The notes: generated from the sequence alone by a model not told the origin. Shown: positions 24,571-33,121, counted from the stretch's first letter. The stretch: 41,636 bases of DNA from Streptococcus sp. HPH0090 (GCF_000411475.1 NZ_KE150467.1:23867-65502), one strand, 5' to 3'. Translations and numbers: made by a program.

Positions 24571-24605
24571 AAAGGCAAAGCTCAAAATGAGCCTTGCCTT
24601 TTTAT
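24571..24605. terminator. Bidirectional terminator between dusB and the DUF1275 gene
   Basis: Stem GGCAA-GCTC / GAGC-TTGCC with a single mismatch, flanked by AAAA on the left and TTTTT on the right. It serves dusB (+) and the converging gene that ends at 24602 (-). Confidence 0.85.
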
Positions 24606-25303
24606 ATATTCTCATCTTGCAAATCGAGTTGCTTCACTCTAGCTATATAGTAGGACATAATCAAAAACAAATTGAAGCTGACAATCCAAATAGACCATTC
24701 ATGGAAAAAATGCATCGATACAGCCAAACTAATTGCCCCCGCTACGAAACTTCCTACAACAATCCCATAGTTCAAGGCTTGACGACGATATTCTTGGATA
24801 TTCCCTTCTCCCCTAGTTATGCGATACAAAGCGGTCAACATCTTTCGGTAATTTCCAGAGGTCATAAAAATGACATAGGGATGATCCTCAATCAAACTAC
24901 CCGTAAATGTTAGCATCATCATGCCTGTCCCAAAAGCAATAAAAGGAACTTCTAGTAAGGGAAATCTCGAAAAGAAAGGTAGAATAAGGGTTCCGATAAA
25001 TAAGGGAAGTAGCATCTTAACTCGCCAATAGGCTGTTTTACGATATTCCTTCATGTGTAATGCAAAAATAAACCCTAGGGAAAAGAAAATAATAGAACAG
25101 AATCGCAACATGGTATTGATGACATGTGAGTCATGCCAGTCCGATATCAGTAGAAGAATGTTCCCTGTCTGTGTAGCCACCAAACTATGGTACTGGATAT
25201 GACAAAATACATCCAAAGAACCACCTATAAAGCCAAGGAGCACTCCCATGAGTCTTGTGTTTTGAGGTAAAATTAATTTATCAGCCATTGATTTATCACT
25301 CAT
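24602..25303 (-). CDS. DUF1275 (YoaK-type) membrane protein
   Basis: About 233-residue membrane protein with six hydrophobic segments. GFIGGSLDVFCHIQYHSLVATQTGN near the N-terminus matches DUF1275/YoaK proteins, whose function is not established. The frame is open from an ATG at 25318, but that codon lies 2 bases from a TATAAT and would fall before the start of transcription. The next ATG (25303) has AAAGAGG almost touching it, and a third (25288) has no well-spaced site, so the start is uncertain. Confidence 0.75.
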   Translation of the reverse strand: MSDKSMADKLILPQNTRLMGVLLGFIGGSLDVFCHIQYHSLVATQTGNILLLISDWHDSHVINTMLRFCSIIFFSLGFIFALHMKEYRKTAYWRVKMLLPLFIGTLILPFFSRFPLLEVPFIAFGTGMMMLTFTGSLIEDHPYVIFMTSGNYRKMLTALYRITRGEGNIQEYRRQALNYGIVVGSFVAGAISLAVSMHFFHEWSIWIVSFNLFLIMSYYIARVKQLDLQDENI

Positions 25304-25320
25304 TCCTCTTTGATGCATTT

Positions 25321-25329
25321 ATTATACCA
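25321..25329 (-). promoter_or_regulatory. Extended -10 promoter of the DUF1275 gene
   Basis: Minus-strand TGGTATAAT (25321-25329) with no strong -35. Just upstream is the small palindrome TTCTC-CAA-GAGAA. Confidence 0.5.
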
Positions 25330-25408
25330 CTTCTCTTGGAGAAACTAAGTGAAAAATAGTCGGCCCACTCTTTGTGCAACTAACTCTAAATATAAACTGA
25401 TACAACTT

Positions 25409-26104
25409 CTATGGCTGAATCAAGACAACGCTATTGACTGTACCATCCGCACCTGTTGTAATTTGGATGATTTTTCCACCACCAATCTTAGCATTATACT
25501 TACCATCGTCAAGAGTATAGGCGTAGCCTCTGATAGAATAGTTTTCTTTATTTCCATCAGCTGTTTCTACTGTAAATTGGCCACTTGGTGAAACTGTAAT
25601 GGTTTCACCATTTGCCCCCTTCCAGCTTCCTGCTGCTGCTGAAAAATCACCATCAACCATCGTTAAAACGCCTTTGTAACGTTTATTATGTTCTGCCTGC
25701 TGATCTTGTAATTTGCGGTCAGTAGTTGGATCATAAGTTGACTGACTTGCTTGATTTGATTGACTTTGTGAAGCTTGCTGATTAGAAGATGATTGGGCTG
25801 GTGTTTCCTGTTGCTGAGGAGCTTGTGGGGTTTGTGCTACTTGATTAGATTCTTGTCCTTGAGTTGTAGGACTTGAGGCTTGTTCAGTGGAGGCAACAGC
25901 TTTTTCTGAAGTAGTGGTGCTTGTTGAAGTTTGAGATTTACTATCTTTGTTAGAAGAGCTTGCCTTTGAACTTGATGTCGTTTGTGTTGTCTTGTTAGCA
26001 TTGTCATTTTTAGCTTCTTCTTTTTTATTTCCGCATGCTCCTAAAAGCAAAGTCGAAGCCAATACGGCAACTGCTAGTAAACGAATGGATTGTTTTGTTT
26101 TCAT
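25409..26104 (-). CDS. Surface lipoprotein with Ser/Thr/Gln-rich linker and C-terminal DUF6287-like domain
   Basis: 231-residue predicted lipoprotein. The signal peptide ends in the lipobox LGAC with Cys 24. Residues about 30-135 are low complexity (Ser, Thr, Gln, Asn, Ala), a flexible wall-spanning linker. The C-terminal 95 residues form a compact domain with YKGVLTMVDGDFSAAAGSWKG, then ITVSPSGQF and GYAYTLDDGKY. It resembles the DUF6287 domain I recall from streptococcal lipoproteins; the role is unknown. The ribosome site GGAGGTAAATGTT precedes the ATG. The promoter is near consensus and carries a VicR/WalR-like repeat. Confidence 0.8.
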   Translation of the reverse strand: MKTKQSIRLLAVAVLASTLLLGACGNKKEEAKNDNANKTTQTTSSSKASSSNKDSKSQTSTSTTTSEKAVASTEQASSPTTQGQESNQVAQTPQAPQQQETPAQSSSNQQASQSQSNQASQSTYDPTTDRKLQDQQAEHNKRYKGVLTMVDGDFSAAAGSWKGANGETITVSPSGQFTVETADGNKENYSIRGYAYTLDDGKYNAKIGGGKIIQITTGADGTVNSVVLIQP

Positions 26105-26149
26105 AACATTTACCTCCTGTAATCTTTTTGAAATGTTGTGAAATACTTT

Positions 26150-26166
26150 TGTAATATTATTGTAAT
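26150..26166 (+). promoter_or_regulatory. VicR/WalR-like direct repeat in the lipoprotein promoter
   Basis: TGTAAT-ATTAT-TGTAAT on the plus strand fits the WalR/VicR consensus TGTWAH-N5-TGTWAH at every position. It overlaps the -10 of the minus-strand lipoprotein promoter, an arrangement that would suit repression. Confidence 0.5.
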
Positions 26167-26187
26167 ATTTATACTGGTTTTTGTCAA
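26159..26187 (-). promoter_or_regulatory. Promoter of the lipoprotein gene
   Basis: Minus-strand TTGACA (26182-26187) and TACAAT (26159-26164) are 17 bp apart; the leader is about 50 nt. The region between here and 26322 is AT-rich with no further feature I can support. Confidence 0.8.
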
Positions 26188-26322
26188 CTATTTATATAAA
26201 TTTTTTAGCAAATTTATTGATACTTTTTGTTTGCTTTCACCCCTCCTATCTCTACTATTCGTAAAGAATTAAAAAAAGAAGGTTCTTTCTACTGAAATGC
26301 TATATTTTAAAAGTGTAATCGC

Positions 26323-26350
26323 TTGCATTTTTTTCTTGAAGGGCTATAAT
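26323..26350 (+). promoter_or_regulatory. Promoter of the 76-residue membrane protein gene
   Basis: TTGCAT (26323-26328) and TATAAT (26345-26350) are 16 bp apart, 33 bases upstream of the ATG. Confidence 0.65.
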
Positions 26351-26383
26351 AAAATTGAAATAGGATATTGGAGGTGTAGACTT

Positions 26384-26614
26384 ATGTCAAGCAAATATTA
26401 CAAATATCTTCCTTGGATAATTTTAGGTGCTTTCTGCTCTTATCAGTCTGCAAGTCGCTATGCCCAGACTACATTTGATTTATTTTATTTAACCACAATC
26501 TTCATGATTGTCTATATGTCTCTACTATACTTACACGAACATTATTTAAAATACAAATACAAAGATTTCTTCATTCGAACCATGAGTAATTCTAAAAAAG
26601 ATGAACATTCTTAA
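26384..26614 (+). CDS. Small membrane protein of unknown function
   Basis: 76 residues from the ATG at 26384 (MSSKYYKYLPW), chosen because GGAGGT lies 8 bases upstream and a promoter precedes it; the longer open frame begins before the promoter. Two hydrophobic stretches are seen (about residues 9-24 and 32-48), then a basic, polar tail (KYKYKDFFIRT, SKKDEHS). I do not recognise a family. It has its own promoter and terminator, so it is a free-standing unit. Confidence 0.65.
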   Translation: MSSKYYKYLPWIILGAFCSYQSASRYAQTTFDLFYLTTIFMIVYMSLLYLHEHYLKYKYKDFFIRTMSNSKKDEHS

Positions 26615-26629
26615 ACAAAAAATAACAAC

Positions 26630-26665
26630 AAAAAGAGGTTGGGATTTTGTCCCGACCTCTTTTTT
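26630..26665. terminator. Bidirectional terminator
   Basis: AGAGGTTGGGA (26634-26644) and TCCCGACCTCT (26650-26660) form an 11-bp stem with one G-U pair, with A-run before and T-run after. It serves the 76-residue gene (+) and the Nudix gene (-), whose stop lies at its edge. Confidence 0.9.
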
Positions 26666-27437
26666 ATTTTAATCGATAAATAGTGATGACTTCCTTCTGA
26701 GGTATCCGTTTAAAACCAACTTCCTCTAAGCCATCTCCATATTTCTCTAAGAAACTCTCACTCGTATCTGATTTCCCTGGGCATAGAGTCTCAATGAGGG
26801 CTAGGCCGTCATCCACTGTGAACTCATCCTCTAGTAGATAAAGGAAACGAGGGTCATAGTCGATAGCTTTTTGAATCTTCTGGATGGATGTTTGAATAAT
26901 GGATAAGTGGTCAAATGCAAAGTCCTTCTCTTCCAGTTCTTTGCCATCCAAATAACACTTCCCTGTGTGAAAATCAACATCTACAAGAACGACTTCTTTT
27001 GCATCGTCTCCAGCCTTAGCTAGATCAATTGCTCGGCTAGGTAGGTAAACCAAGTGGGCAATGGTAACTGTCCAACCTCTGGGATCACGACCAGGAGTCG
27101 ATACCGTTACTAACTGTTCAATCTTTTCTAAGGGAAGTTCAAGATTGATTTCTTCTTTTACCTCACGTTGACAAGCATGGGCAGCATCTTCCCCCTTATC
27201 CATAAATCCGCCAACTAGCGCTAAACAATTTTGAAAAGGATGTGCCTTCCGACGAATCAGAAAGAGTTTCATTTTTCCTTCTACAAAGCAATAAGCTACC
27301 ATATCCACAGTCACACTTGGTTTTTCGTACTGAGGGAGTGCTTGCTTGTGGTACCAGTCTAAGAATTCAGCTTGACTAGCATGAACTTCAAAGTACTCTT
27401 TTTCTGTCATCCCGGTTGGAATAGTTTGATTCATCAT
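26664..27437 (-). CDS. NrtR-like Nudix protein with C-terminal winged helix
   Basis: 257 residues. The Nudix box is at residues 77-99 (GFMDKGE, then REVKEEINL). All catalytic Glu/Arg positions are kept, but the consensus Gly near the end is Asn. After the Nudix domain comes a segment FDHLSIIQTSIQKIQKAIDY, and then a winged-helix-like tail (FTVDDGLALIETL, SFLEKYGDGLEEVGFKR). This order matches NrtR-type regulators, which use a Nudix domain to sense ADP-ribose-like NAD metabolites. It may therefore be a transcription factor, a hydrolase, or both. It starts 76 bases after clpC with no clear terminator between, so read-through from ctsR-clpC is possible. The ribosome site is GGAAG; a second ATG follows directly. 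Confidence 0.8.
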   Translation of the reverse strand: MMNQTIPTGMTEKEYFEVHASQAEFLDWYHKQALPQYEKPSVTVDMVAYCFVEGKMKLFLIRRKAHPFQNCLALVGGFMDKGEDAAHACQREVKEEINLELPLEKIEQLVTVSTPGRDPRGWTVTIAHLVYLPSRAIDLAKAGDDAKEVVLVDVDFHTGKCYLDGKELEEKDFAFDHLSIIQTSIQKIQKAIDYDPRFLYLLEDEFTVDDGLALIETLCPGKSDTSESFLEKYGDGLEEVGFKRIPQKEVITIYRLK

Positions 27438-27512
27438 CTTCTACTTCCTTTCTGCATTGATGGCAATGAAGGGTTTCTCTCTACTTTAACTGGAGTATCC
27501 TAGTTCTTGTTT

Positions 27513-29945
27513 TTATACAATGTCAAATTTCAATTGACCAGCTTTGACGCCAATCTTAAGTGTCTTACCTTCTTTCAGTTCACCTGTAAGAAGGAGTTCT
27601 GCTAGTTTGTCTTCTACTTCTGTTTGCAGAGTTCTGCGTAGTGGGCGAGCTCCCATCTCTGGATCATATCCCTTCTGAGCTAGAAGCTTAAGGGCAGATG
27701 TTTGGAGTTTCAAGTCAATCCCTTTTTCTGCTAGGCTAGCAATCAATGGTTTGACCATAATCTTAACCACTTCCTGCATATCTTGACTTGACAAGCTATG
27801 GAAGACCACTTTTTCATCAATACGGTTGATAAACTCTGGGCGGTAAGTTTTTTTCAACTCTTCAAACATTCGTTTTTCCATATTTTCCTGATCAAAACGA
27901 ATATCCTTAGCTCCAAAACCGACTGTCTTGTCATCACGAAGTGCTGTCGCACCGAGGTTCGACGTCATGATAATGATGGTATTTGAAAAATCAACCTTAC
28001 GGCCTTTACTGTCCGTCAAGACACCATCATCCAAGACTTGCAAGAGAACATTAAAGATATCTGGGTGAGCCTTTTCTACCTCGTCAAAAAGCAAGACTGA
28101 ATATGGTTTGTTGCGAACCTTCTCGGTCAGCTCTCCACCTTCTTCATAGCCTACATAACCTGGAGGAGCTCCGTTGAGACGGCTGGCTGCAAATTTCTCC
28201 ATGTACTCACTCATGTCAAAGCGGATAAGGGCAGATTCGTCATCAAAGAGGACTTCTGCCAAAGCCTTAGCCAATTCAGTTTTACCAACACCAGTTGGCC
28301 CTAAGAACATAAAGGATCCAATTGGACGTTTGTTATTGCGAATACCTGATTGATTTCGGCGGATGGCACGACTGATACTAGATACAGCTTGTTCCTGTCC
28401 AATAACACGTTTATGCAGTTCAGATTCAAGGTTGAGATACTTCTTGGCATCCGTTTGTGTCAATTTTTGAACTGGAATACCTGACAAGCGACTCAAAGTT
28501 GTCAAAATATCAGATTCTTTTACTACATCTTTATAAACAGGTGCTTCCTGCTCTTTTGAAATGAGTTGCGTTGCTTGCTTCCATTTGCCATCCATCAAGG
28601 CCTTGTCAGCAGCTGTTAGGCCTGACTCGTCTTTTTTAGCGTGTTTTGATTTATTTTGGACAGTTGCTGCGGCTTCATCCAAAAGGTCAATCGCTGAGTC
28701 TGGCAAGTGACGACTTGTCAAATAGCGATGCGCCATTTTAACAGCTGTTTCGACTGCATCGTCTGTAATTTGGACATGGTGGTGTTTCTCATAGGTTGCT
28801 TTCAAGCCCTGTAAGATAGCCATACTATCAGCCACGCTCGGCTCCTCAATCATCACTTTAGCAAAGCGACGAGAAAGGGCTGCATCTTTTTCGATATGTT
28901 TTTGGTATTCTTCCTGAGTAGTTGCTCCGACAGTTCTCAGAGTTCCACGTGCCAAGGCAGGTTTCAGGATATTTGCCGCATCTAAGGTCGAATCAATCCC
29001 ACTTCCTGAACCCATAATAGTATGAAGCTCATCGATAAAGAGGATAACCTTACCATCTTCCTCGATATCTTTGATGATATTGTTCATACGTTCTTCAAAG
29101 TCCCCACGGAAGCGAGTTCCTGCAACCACATTCATCAAGTCAAGCTCTAGAACACGCATCTTAGCCATTTCAGCTGGTACATCTCCATTAGCAATTCGCT
29201 GCGCAAGGCCAAGTGCCAAAGCTGTTTTACCAACACCTGCATCTCCAACTAGAACTGGATTGTTTTTGGTCTTACGGCTCAAGATTTGGATCATACGAGA
29301 GATTTCTTGATCACGTCCGATAACTGGCTCCAATTTGCCTGAACGAGCTTGCTCTGTGACATCATGAGTGTAATCTTCCAAACCACCACTTGGAGTTTGA
29401 GGCATGCCCATCATATTGGCCATAGAATTTTGCTTATCTGCTACTGAGCGATGGCGCTGACGTAGAGCCTTCAAATCTTCCTTTGTCCAACCAGCACGCG
29501 CTTCAAGGCTACGACGAAGTCCAGCAATTTTGACTTGGTCCTTCTGGTCTTCATAAGAAAAGCCAGCTTTTTCCAAAATGCGAGTAGCTAGGGCATTGCC
29601 ATCATGCAAGATAGCGTAGAGAAGATGCTCTGTCCCCAATGCTTTGGCATGTACAACCGAAGCAACATGTTCCGCCTCCAACATCAAGACGTTTAAGCGA
29701 TAGGAAAAAGGGAGTTCCTGATAATCTTCCTTGTGGTTAAAGTTTGCCTCTGTCAATTCTACAGCAACTTCCTCTAAACGATCAATCTCATACGGGAATT
29801 CATTCAAAGTTGCTCCAGCAACACTGTAGCTATGATTGGCCATAGCAATCAGTAGGTGCCAAGACTCCAGGTAGTCTGCTCCAAAGCGACTCGCCACTAG
29901 AAAGGCACTGTCGATACATTCTCTCAATGCTTTTGAATATTCCAT
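27513..29945 (-). CDS. clpC: ATP-dependent Clp protease ATP-binding subunit ClpC
   Basis: AAA+ unfoldase that feeds substrates to ClpP, 810 residues. The N-terminal double Clp repeat is at about residues 1-145. D1 has Walker A GDAGVGKT (about 232-239) and Walker B FIDELHT. A short middle region follows, then D2 with Walker A GPTGVGKT (about 548-555), GYVGYEEGG pore loop and FDEVEKAH. Length fits ClpC and not the longer ClpB. It starts 7 bases after ctsR, with its ribosome site inside the ctsR end. Regulation is by CtsR. No mcsA or mcsB lies between, as expected in streptococci. Confidence 0.96.
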   Translation of the reverse strand: MEYSKALRECIDSAFLVASRFGADYLESWHLLIAMANHSYSVAGATLNEFPYEIDRLEEVAVELTEANFNHKEDYQELPFSYRLNVLMLEAEHVASVVHAKALGTEHLLYAILHDGNALATRILEKAGFSYEDQKDQVKIAGLRRSLEARAGWTKEDLKALRQRHRSVADKQNSMANMMGMPQTPSGGLEDYTHDVTEQARSGKLEPVIGRDQEISRMIQILSRKTKNNPVLVGDAGVGKTALALGLAQRIANGDVPAEMAKMRVLELDLMNVVAGTRFRGDFEERMNNIIKDIEEDGKVILFIDELHTIMGSGSGIDSTLDAANILKPALARGTLRTVGATTQEEYQKHIEKDAALSRRFAKVMIEEPSVADSMAILQGLKATYEKHHHVQITDDAVETAVKMAHRYLTSRHLPDSAIDLLDEAAATVQNKSKHAKKDESGLTAADKALMDGKWKQATQLISKEQEAPVYKDVVKESDILTTLSRLSGIPVQKLTQTDAKKYLNLESELHKRVIGQEQAVSSISRAIRRNQSGIRNNKRPIGSFMFLGPTGVGKTELAKALAEVLFDDESALIRFDMSEYMEKFAASRLNGAPPGYVGYEEGGELTEKVRNKPYSVLLFDEVEKAHPDIFNVLLQVLDDGVLTDSKGRKVDFSNTIIIMTSNLGATALRDDKTVGFGAKDIRFDQENMEKRMFEELKKTYRPEFINRIDEKVVFHSLSSQDMQEVVKIMVKPLIASLAEKGIDLKLQTSALKLLAQKGYDPEMGARPLRRTLQTEVEDKLAELLLTGELKEGKTLKIGVKAGQLKFDIV

Positions 29946-29951
29946 TAAATT

Positions 29952-30410
29952 TTATTTTCCTTTTCTATCTACTTCATGCAATATCTGACGAAGCATATTC
30001 GCACGAATATAATCAGCTTCCTCGCCCAAAACACGATCTGAGGCCGTTGCAACTAACAGATTCATCTCCTGACGAGTCAAGAGTTCTTGTTCAAGTAAAA
30101 GTTTTAAAACATCTTCAAAGATGACTGAGCTAACTTCTTCACCTACTGAATACAATAAATCGCGGAGCATTTCATGGTGGTTTGAGAATTCAATTCGGCC
30201 AATCCGAATATAGCCCCCACCTCCTCGCTTACTCTCAACTAGATACCCTCTACTCTCTGTAAAACGAGTTTTAATCACATAGTTAATCTGGCTAGGTACG
30301 ACTTGAAAGGTATCCGCTAGCTGGCTTCGTTGCAATTCTACGATACCAGATTGTTCTAAAATTGCCTTGATATAGGCTTCAATATGGTCCGATGTATTTT
30401 TAAATTTCAT
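29952..30410 (-). CDS. ctsR: Heat-shock repressor CtsR
   Basis: 152-residue repressor of clp genes. The helix-turn-helix is around residues 24-48 (SQLADTFQVVPSQINYVIKTRF). The Gly-rich wing RGGGGYIRIG (about residues 61-71), known as the thermosensing wing, is intact. It is first in the ctsR-clpC unit, with AAGGAGGT before its ATG and a CtsR box in its own promoter, so it is self-regulated. Confidence 0.96.
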   Translation of the reverse strand: MKFKNTSDHIEAYIKAILEQSGIVELQRSQLADTFQVVPSQINYVIKTRFTESRGYLVESKRGGGGYIRIGRIEFSNHHEMLRDLLYSVGEEVSSVIFEDVLKLLLEQELLTRQEMNLLVATASDRVLGEEADYIRANMLRQILHEVDRKGK

Positions 30411-30433
30411 AGCTTGCTACCTCCTTCTTAAAC

Positions 30434-30450
30434 TTTGACTATCTTTGACT
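30434..30450 (-). promoter_or_regulatory. CtsR operator
   Basis: Minus-strand AGTCAAA-GAT-AGTCAAA matches the CtsR heptad repeat (RGTCAAANANRGTCAAA). It lies directly downstream of the -10. Confidence 0.9.
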
Positions 30451-30479
30451 ATACTATCATTTAAGAATCCATAAGTCAA
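30451..30479 (-). promoter_or_regulatory. ctsR-clpC promoter
   Basis: Minus-strand TTGACT (30474-30479) and TAGTAT (30451-30456) are 17 bp apart, adjoining the CtsR box. Confidence 0.75.
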
Positions 30480-30570
30480 ATTTTTAGAGCTCAAGCCTTG
30501 AAAATACTGACTTTTAAAAATATTTATCGGTAACTAACGATGCCTTATTCCATTTTCTATTCTACATTTA

Positions 30571-30579
30571 TGTTATAAT
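30571..30579 (+). promoter_or_regulatory. Extended -10 promoter of the gene at 30681
   Basis: TGTTATAAT: TATAAT at 30574-30579 with an upstream TG. Gives a leader of about 95 nt that contains a hairpin. Confidence 0.6.
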
Positions 30580-30596
30580 AAAAAAGTTACAGCTAG

Positions 30597-30615
30597 CTTT
30601 CAAATCCTTTGAAAG
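30597..30615 (+). repeat. Hairpin in the leader of the gene at 30681
   Basis: CTTTCAAA (30597-30604) and TTTGAAAG (30608-30615) form a perfect 8-bp inverted repeat with a 3-base loop. There is no U-tract, so it is not a terminator. It may be an RNA-stabilising hairpin or an operator. Confidence 0.5.
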
Positions 30616-30680
30616 TATGTAAATGAGTAGCAAACATGTGCAAATTCTGATTCACAATAAAAGCTGAGAAAGGTTTCGCT

Positions 30681-31241
30681 ATGAAACAGGAAAATAAAAT
30701 TTTTGGGATTCTAGCTATTATTTTGGGAGCTATTGCACTCCTTGGTTCTTGGATTCCTGGTATCAATCAAATTTCATTCTTAATCGCTATCCTTGCACTT
30801 ATCCTCGGTATTGTCGGCTTATGTATTAACCGTAAAAATAAAAAAGTATTAGCTATTGTTGGTACTATTCTTTCTGTAGCATCTATTGTTTTTGCTGTGG
30901 GTAGTCAAGTTATCTATAATCAAATCCAAAAGAATGCTGTTCAAAATGCCGCGTCTACGAATCAATCAGAAGAAGAATTTACATGGACCAAAGAACAATT
31001 CGATGCTCTTAAACAAGGTGATATTCTTCAACGCGGAGCTGGTGGTACAAATTACGATGATGTCATAAAAGAACACGGACAACCATCTAAAGAAAGTACA
31101 ACTAAGAAAAAAGATCGTGAAAATAAAGTCATTTCTTATGTATCAACAGGCAATAACATCAAGTCTGTTACTCTGACATTTGACAAACAAGAGGATGGTA
31201 CATACTTGCTCATCTCTAAAGTATCGATGGGATTAGAATAA
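30681..31241 (+). CDS. Membrane protein with DUF4190-like N-terminus and a C-terminal extracytoplasmic domain
   Basis: 186 residues. Three hydrophobic segments (about residues 8-25, 31-48, 56-76) resemble the DUF4190-type membrane module. The C-terminal half begins at FTWTKEQFDALKQGD (about residue 99). It continues with GGTNYDDVIKEHGQPSK and ends in two beta-type stretches, a pattern seen in BLIP/SmpA-like domains. Function is unknown. It has its own promoter and a strong terminator. An AGAAAGG ribosome site lies close to the ATG. Confidence 0.7.
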   Translation: MKQENKIFGILAIILGAIALLGSWIPGINQISFLIAILALILGIVGLCINRKNKKVLAIVGTILSVASIVFAVGSQVIYNQIQKNAVQNAASTNQSEEEFTWTKEQFDALKQGDILQRGAGGTNYDDVIKEHGQPSKESTTKKKDRENKVISYVSTGNNIKSVTLTFDKQEDGTYLLISKVSMGLE

Positions 31242-31281
31242 AGCATTGATCTACAGACGTGAATATTAAACATCTAAAAAT

Positions 31282-31318
31282 AAAACTTCGGTATATTGAT
31301 AGTATACCGAAGTTTTTT
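31282..31318 (+). terminator. Terminator of the gene at 30681
   Basis: AACTTCGGTATA (31284-31295) and TATACCGAAGTT (31303-31314) form a perfect 12-bp stem with a 7-base loop and a T-run. Confidence 0.92.
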
Positions 31319-31348
31319 GTAGTGTGAATTATTTCCAGCTCTTGAAAA

Positions 31349-32077
31349 CTAGAGTTCCAGACCTAACTCCTCTAATATCTGTCGTTTGTAGGCAATTTTT
31401 TGAACTTCCTTGTCTTCAGTATCAGACCAATCAAGTTTGATTTCAGCAACAATCTGTCCTGGACGATTTTTCAAGATATAAATCCGATCACTGAGATTCA
31501 GCGCTTCCTCGATACTATGTGTAATGATTAGTGTCGTCAATCCTAGCTGCTTATGAATATCAAGATACCAGGCGTGGAGTTCCATCTTGGTCATCTCGTC
31601 TAAGGCACTGAAGGCCTCGTCTAGAAGAAAGAGTTTATGCCCGAAAAGGTAGGTTCGGAGCAAAGCCACACGCTGGCGCATCCCGCCACTAAGCTCATGA
31701 GGATACTTGTCCCGTACAGCCGTCAACTGAAAAGTAGCAAGGATTTCATCTGCACGAGCAATGGCTTCTGCTTTATCTACCTTTTGAATCAAGAGGGGCA
31801 GGATAACATTGCCTAGCACAGTCTTGTGTTCCAAGAGCAGATCCTTTTGTAGCATATAACTCACGCGCCCCTTGGGATTTTCCTCTCCGTCAAGAATGAT
31901 TCGCCCTGATTGTACTTCTAAAATCCCTGCAATCAGGTTAAAGAGGGTAGTCTTTCCTACACCACTGGGTCCCAAGATAGAGACCACCTCACCTGAAGTC
32001 ACTTCTAGGTTGATATCCTCTAAAATCTTTTCATCATCGTAGGCATAGCTTACGTGTTCTAGTCTAATTTCTGTCAT
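31349..32077 (-). CDS. ABC transporter ATPase, ThiZ-like
   Basis: 242-residue ATPase of a nitrate/taurine/thiamine-precursor type ABC importer. Walker A GPSGVGKTT is at residues 36-44. The signature LSGGMRQR, Walker B LFLLDEAFSALD and switch His (ITHSIEEAL) are all normal. Its ATG shares one base with the stop of the binding-protein gene. It is the last gene of the TPP-riboswitch operon, so it energises uptake of a thiamine pyrimidine precursor. Confidence 0.88.
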   Translation of the reverse strand: MTEIRLEHVSYAYDDEKILEDINLEVTSGEVVSILGPSGVGKTTLFNLIAGILEVQSGRIILDGEENPKGRVSYMLQKDLLLEHKTVLGNVILPLLIQKVDKAEAIARADEILATFQLTAVRDKYPHELSGGMRQRVALLRTYLFGHKLFLLDEAFSALDEMTKMELHAWYLDIHKQLGLTTLIITHSIEEALNLSDRIYILKNRPGQIVAEIKLDWSDTEDKEVQKIAYKRQILEELGLEL

Positions 32078-33084
32078 TATTTTACAAATTCGTTAGTGAA
32101 ACCTTTGTCAGTCAAGTCTTCCTTGAGGATACCATTTTCTTTATCCCATTTGTAGAAGGCATTCCAACGGTCAGCGTCAAATTGTCCCCATTTGTCCTTG
32201 TCGCTTGCGTATTCTTTTGACAAGTATTTCTGAGATTCGATGACAAAGTCACGTTTATCTTTGAGTTCAGGTGCATTCTTGATGAGGATATCGGCTGCTT
32301 CTTCTGGGTGCTCCATGGCATATTGGTAGCCTTTTTTGATGGCTTGGATGACTTTGCGAGCTTCTTCTTTGTTGTCTTTCAGATAATCGTTGTTAGCGAT
32401 AATAACTGGTGAGTAGTAGTCAAACTCTTTAACATAGTCCTTCAAGTACATAAAGTTGGCATCCACACCTTGCGATTTAGCAAGAATTCCATCCCAACCG
32501 TAGTAAATCCAAGCAGAGTCAAAAACGCCATTGGCAATCGGTGTGATAGAGTTTGAGTCGTTGTTTGGTACTTTTTCAACCTTCTCAAAGTCTCCACCTT
32601 GAGATTCTACCAAGGTTTTCAGCATAGCAAGCTCAGTTGGGTCATTCCAGGTTCCGTATTTCTTCCCAACCAAGTCTTTAGGACTGTTGATATTGTCAGA
32701 CTTACGAGAGATAATCCCTGATGTATTGTGCTCTACAATCGCTGCAACGGCAGTAATACCTGCCCCCTTTTCCAATTTCTTAGCCATGTAGTCTTGGAAG
32801 TAGACAGCAAACGGCGCCTTACCATTGATAACTAAATCAGATGAGCTTTCTTCTGGTGGCAATTTCAAGTCCACGTCCACTCCAGCTTCCTTGAAATAGC
32901 CTTTTTCTTTGGCTACATAAAGCCCTGTATGGTTGGTATTTGGTGTCCAGTCTAGGATAAAGTCAATCTTCTTAAGTTCTGCTTCTTTGTTATCCTTAGA
33001 AGCAGTTCCTTGGCCACAAGCCACCAGCACGATAGCTACAAAAGCTGTTACAATCGTTAAAAACACTTTCCATGTTTTCTTCAT
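32077..33084 (-). CDS. Thiamine-pyrimidine-precursor binding lipoprotein, ThiY-like
   Basis: 335-residue lipoprotein (lipobox LVAC, Cys 23) of the NMT1/THI5-like family. FILDWTPNTNHTGLYVAKEKGYFKE (about residues 42-66) is the family's hallmark. Relatives (ThiY) bind formylaminopyrimidine breakdown products of thiamine or HMP. Control by the TPP riboswitch supports that role here; the exact ligand is inferred. It lies 37 bases downstream of the permease gene. Confidence 0.88.
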   Translation of the reverse strand: MKKTWKVFLTIVTAFVAIVLVACGQGTASKDNKEAELKKIDFILDWTPNTNHTGLYVAKEKGYFKEAGVDVDLKLPPEESSSDLVINGKAPFAVYFQDYMAKKLEKGAGITAVAAIVEHNTSGIISRKSDNINSPKDLVGKKYGTWNDPTELAMLKTLVESQGGDFEKVEKVPNNDSNSITPIANGVFDSAWIYYGWDGILAKSQGVDANFMYLKDYVKEFDYYSPVIIANNDYLKDNKEEARKVIQAIKKGYQYAMEHPEEAADILIKNAPELKDKRDFVIESQKYLSKEYASDKDKWGQFDADRWNAFYKWDKENGILKEDLTDKGFTNEFVK

Positions 33085-33121
33085 TTTTATTTCCTCTTTT
33101 CTTTTTCCAAAACGCTCTATT

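Noticed and set aside
26256..26263. Minus-strand TACGAATA, identical to the streptococcal combox core bound by ComX polymerase
   Set aside because: About one such 8-mer is expected by chance in a window of this size. There is no T-rich downstream element, and the next gene begins about 150 bases further on under a good separate promoter.
26297..26383. N-terminal extension of the 76-residue membrane protein
   Set aside because: It begins upstream of the predicted promoter and lacks a ribosome site.
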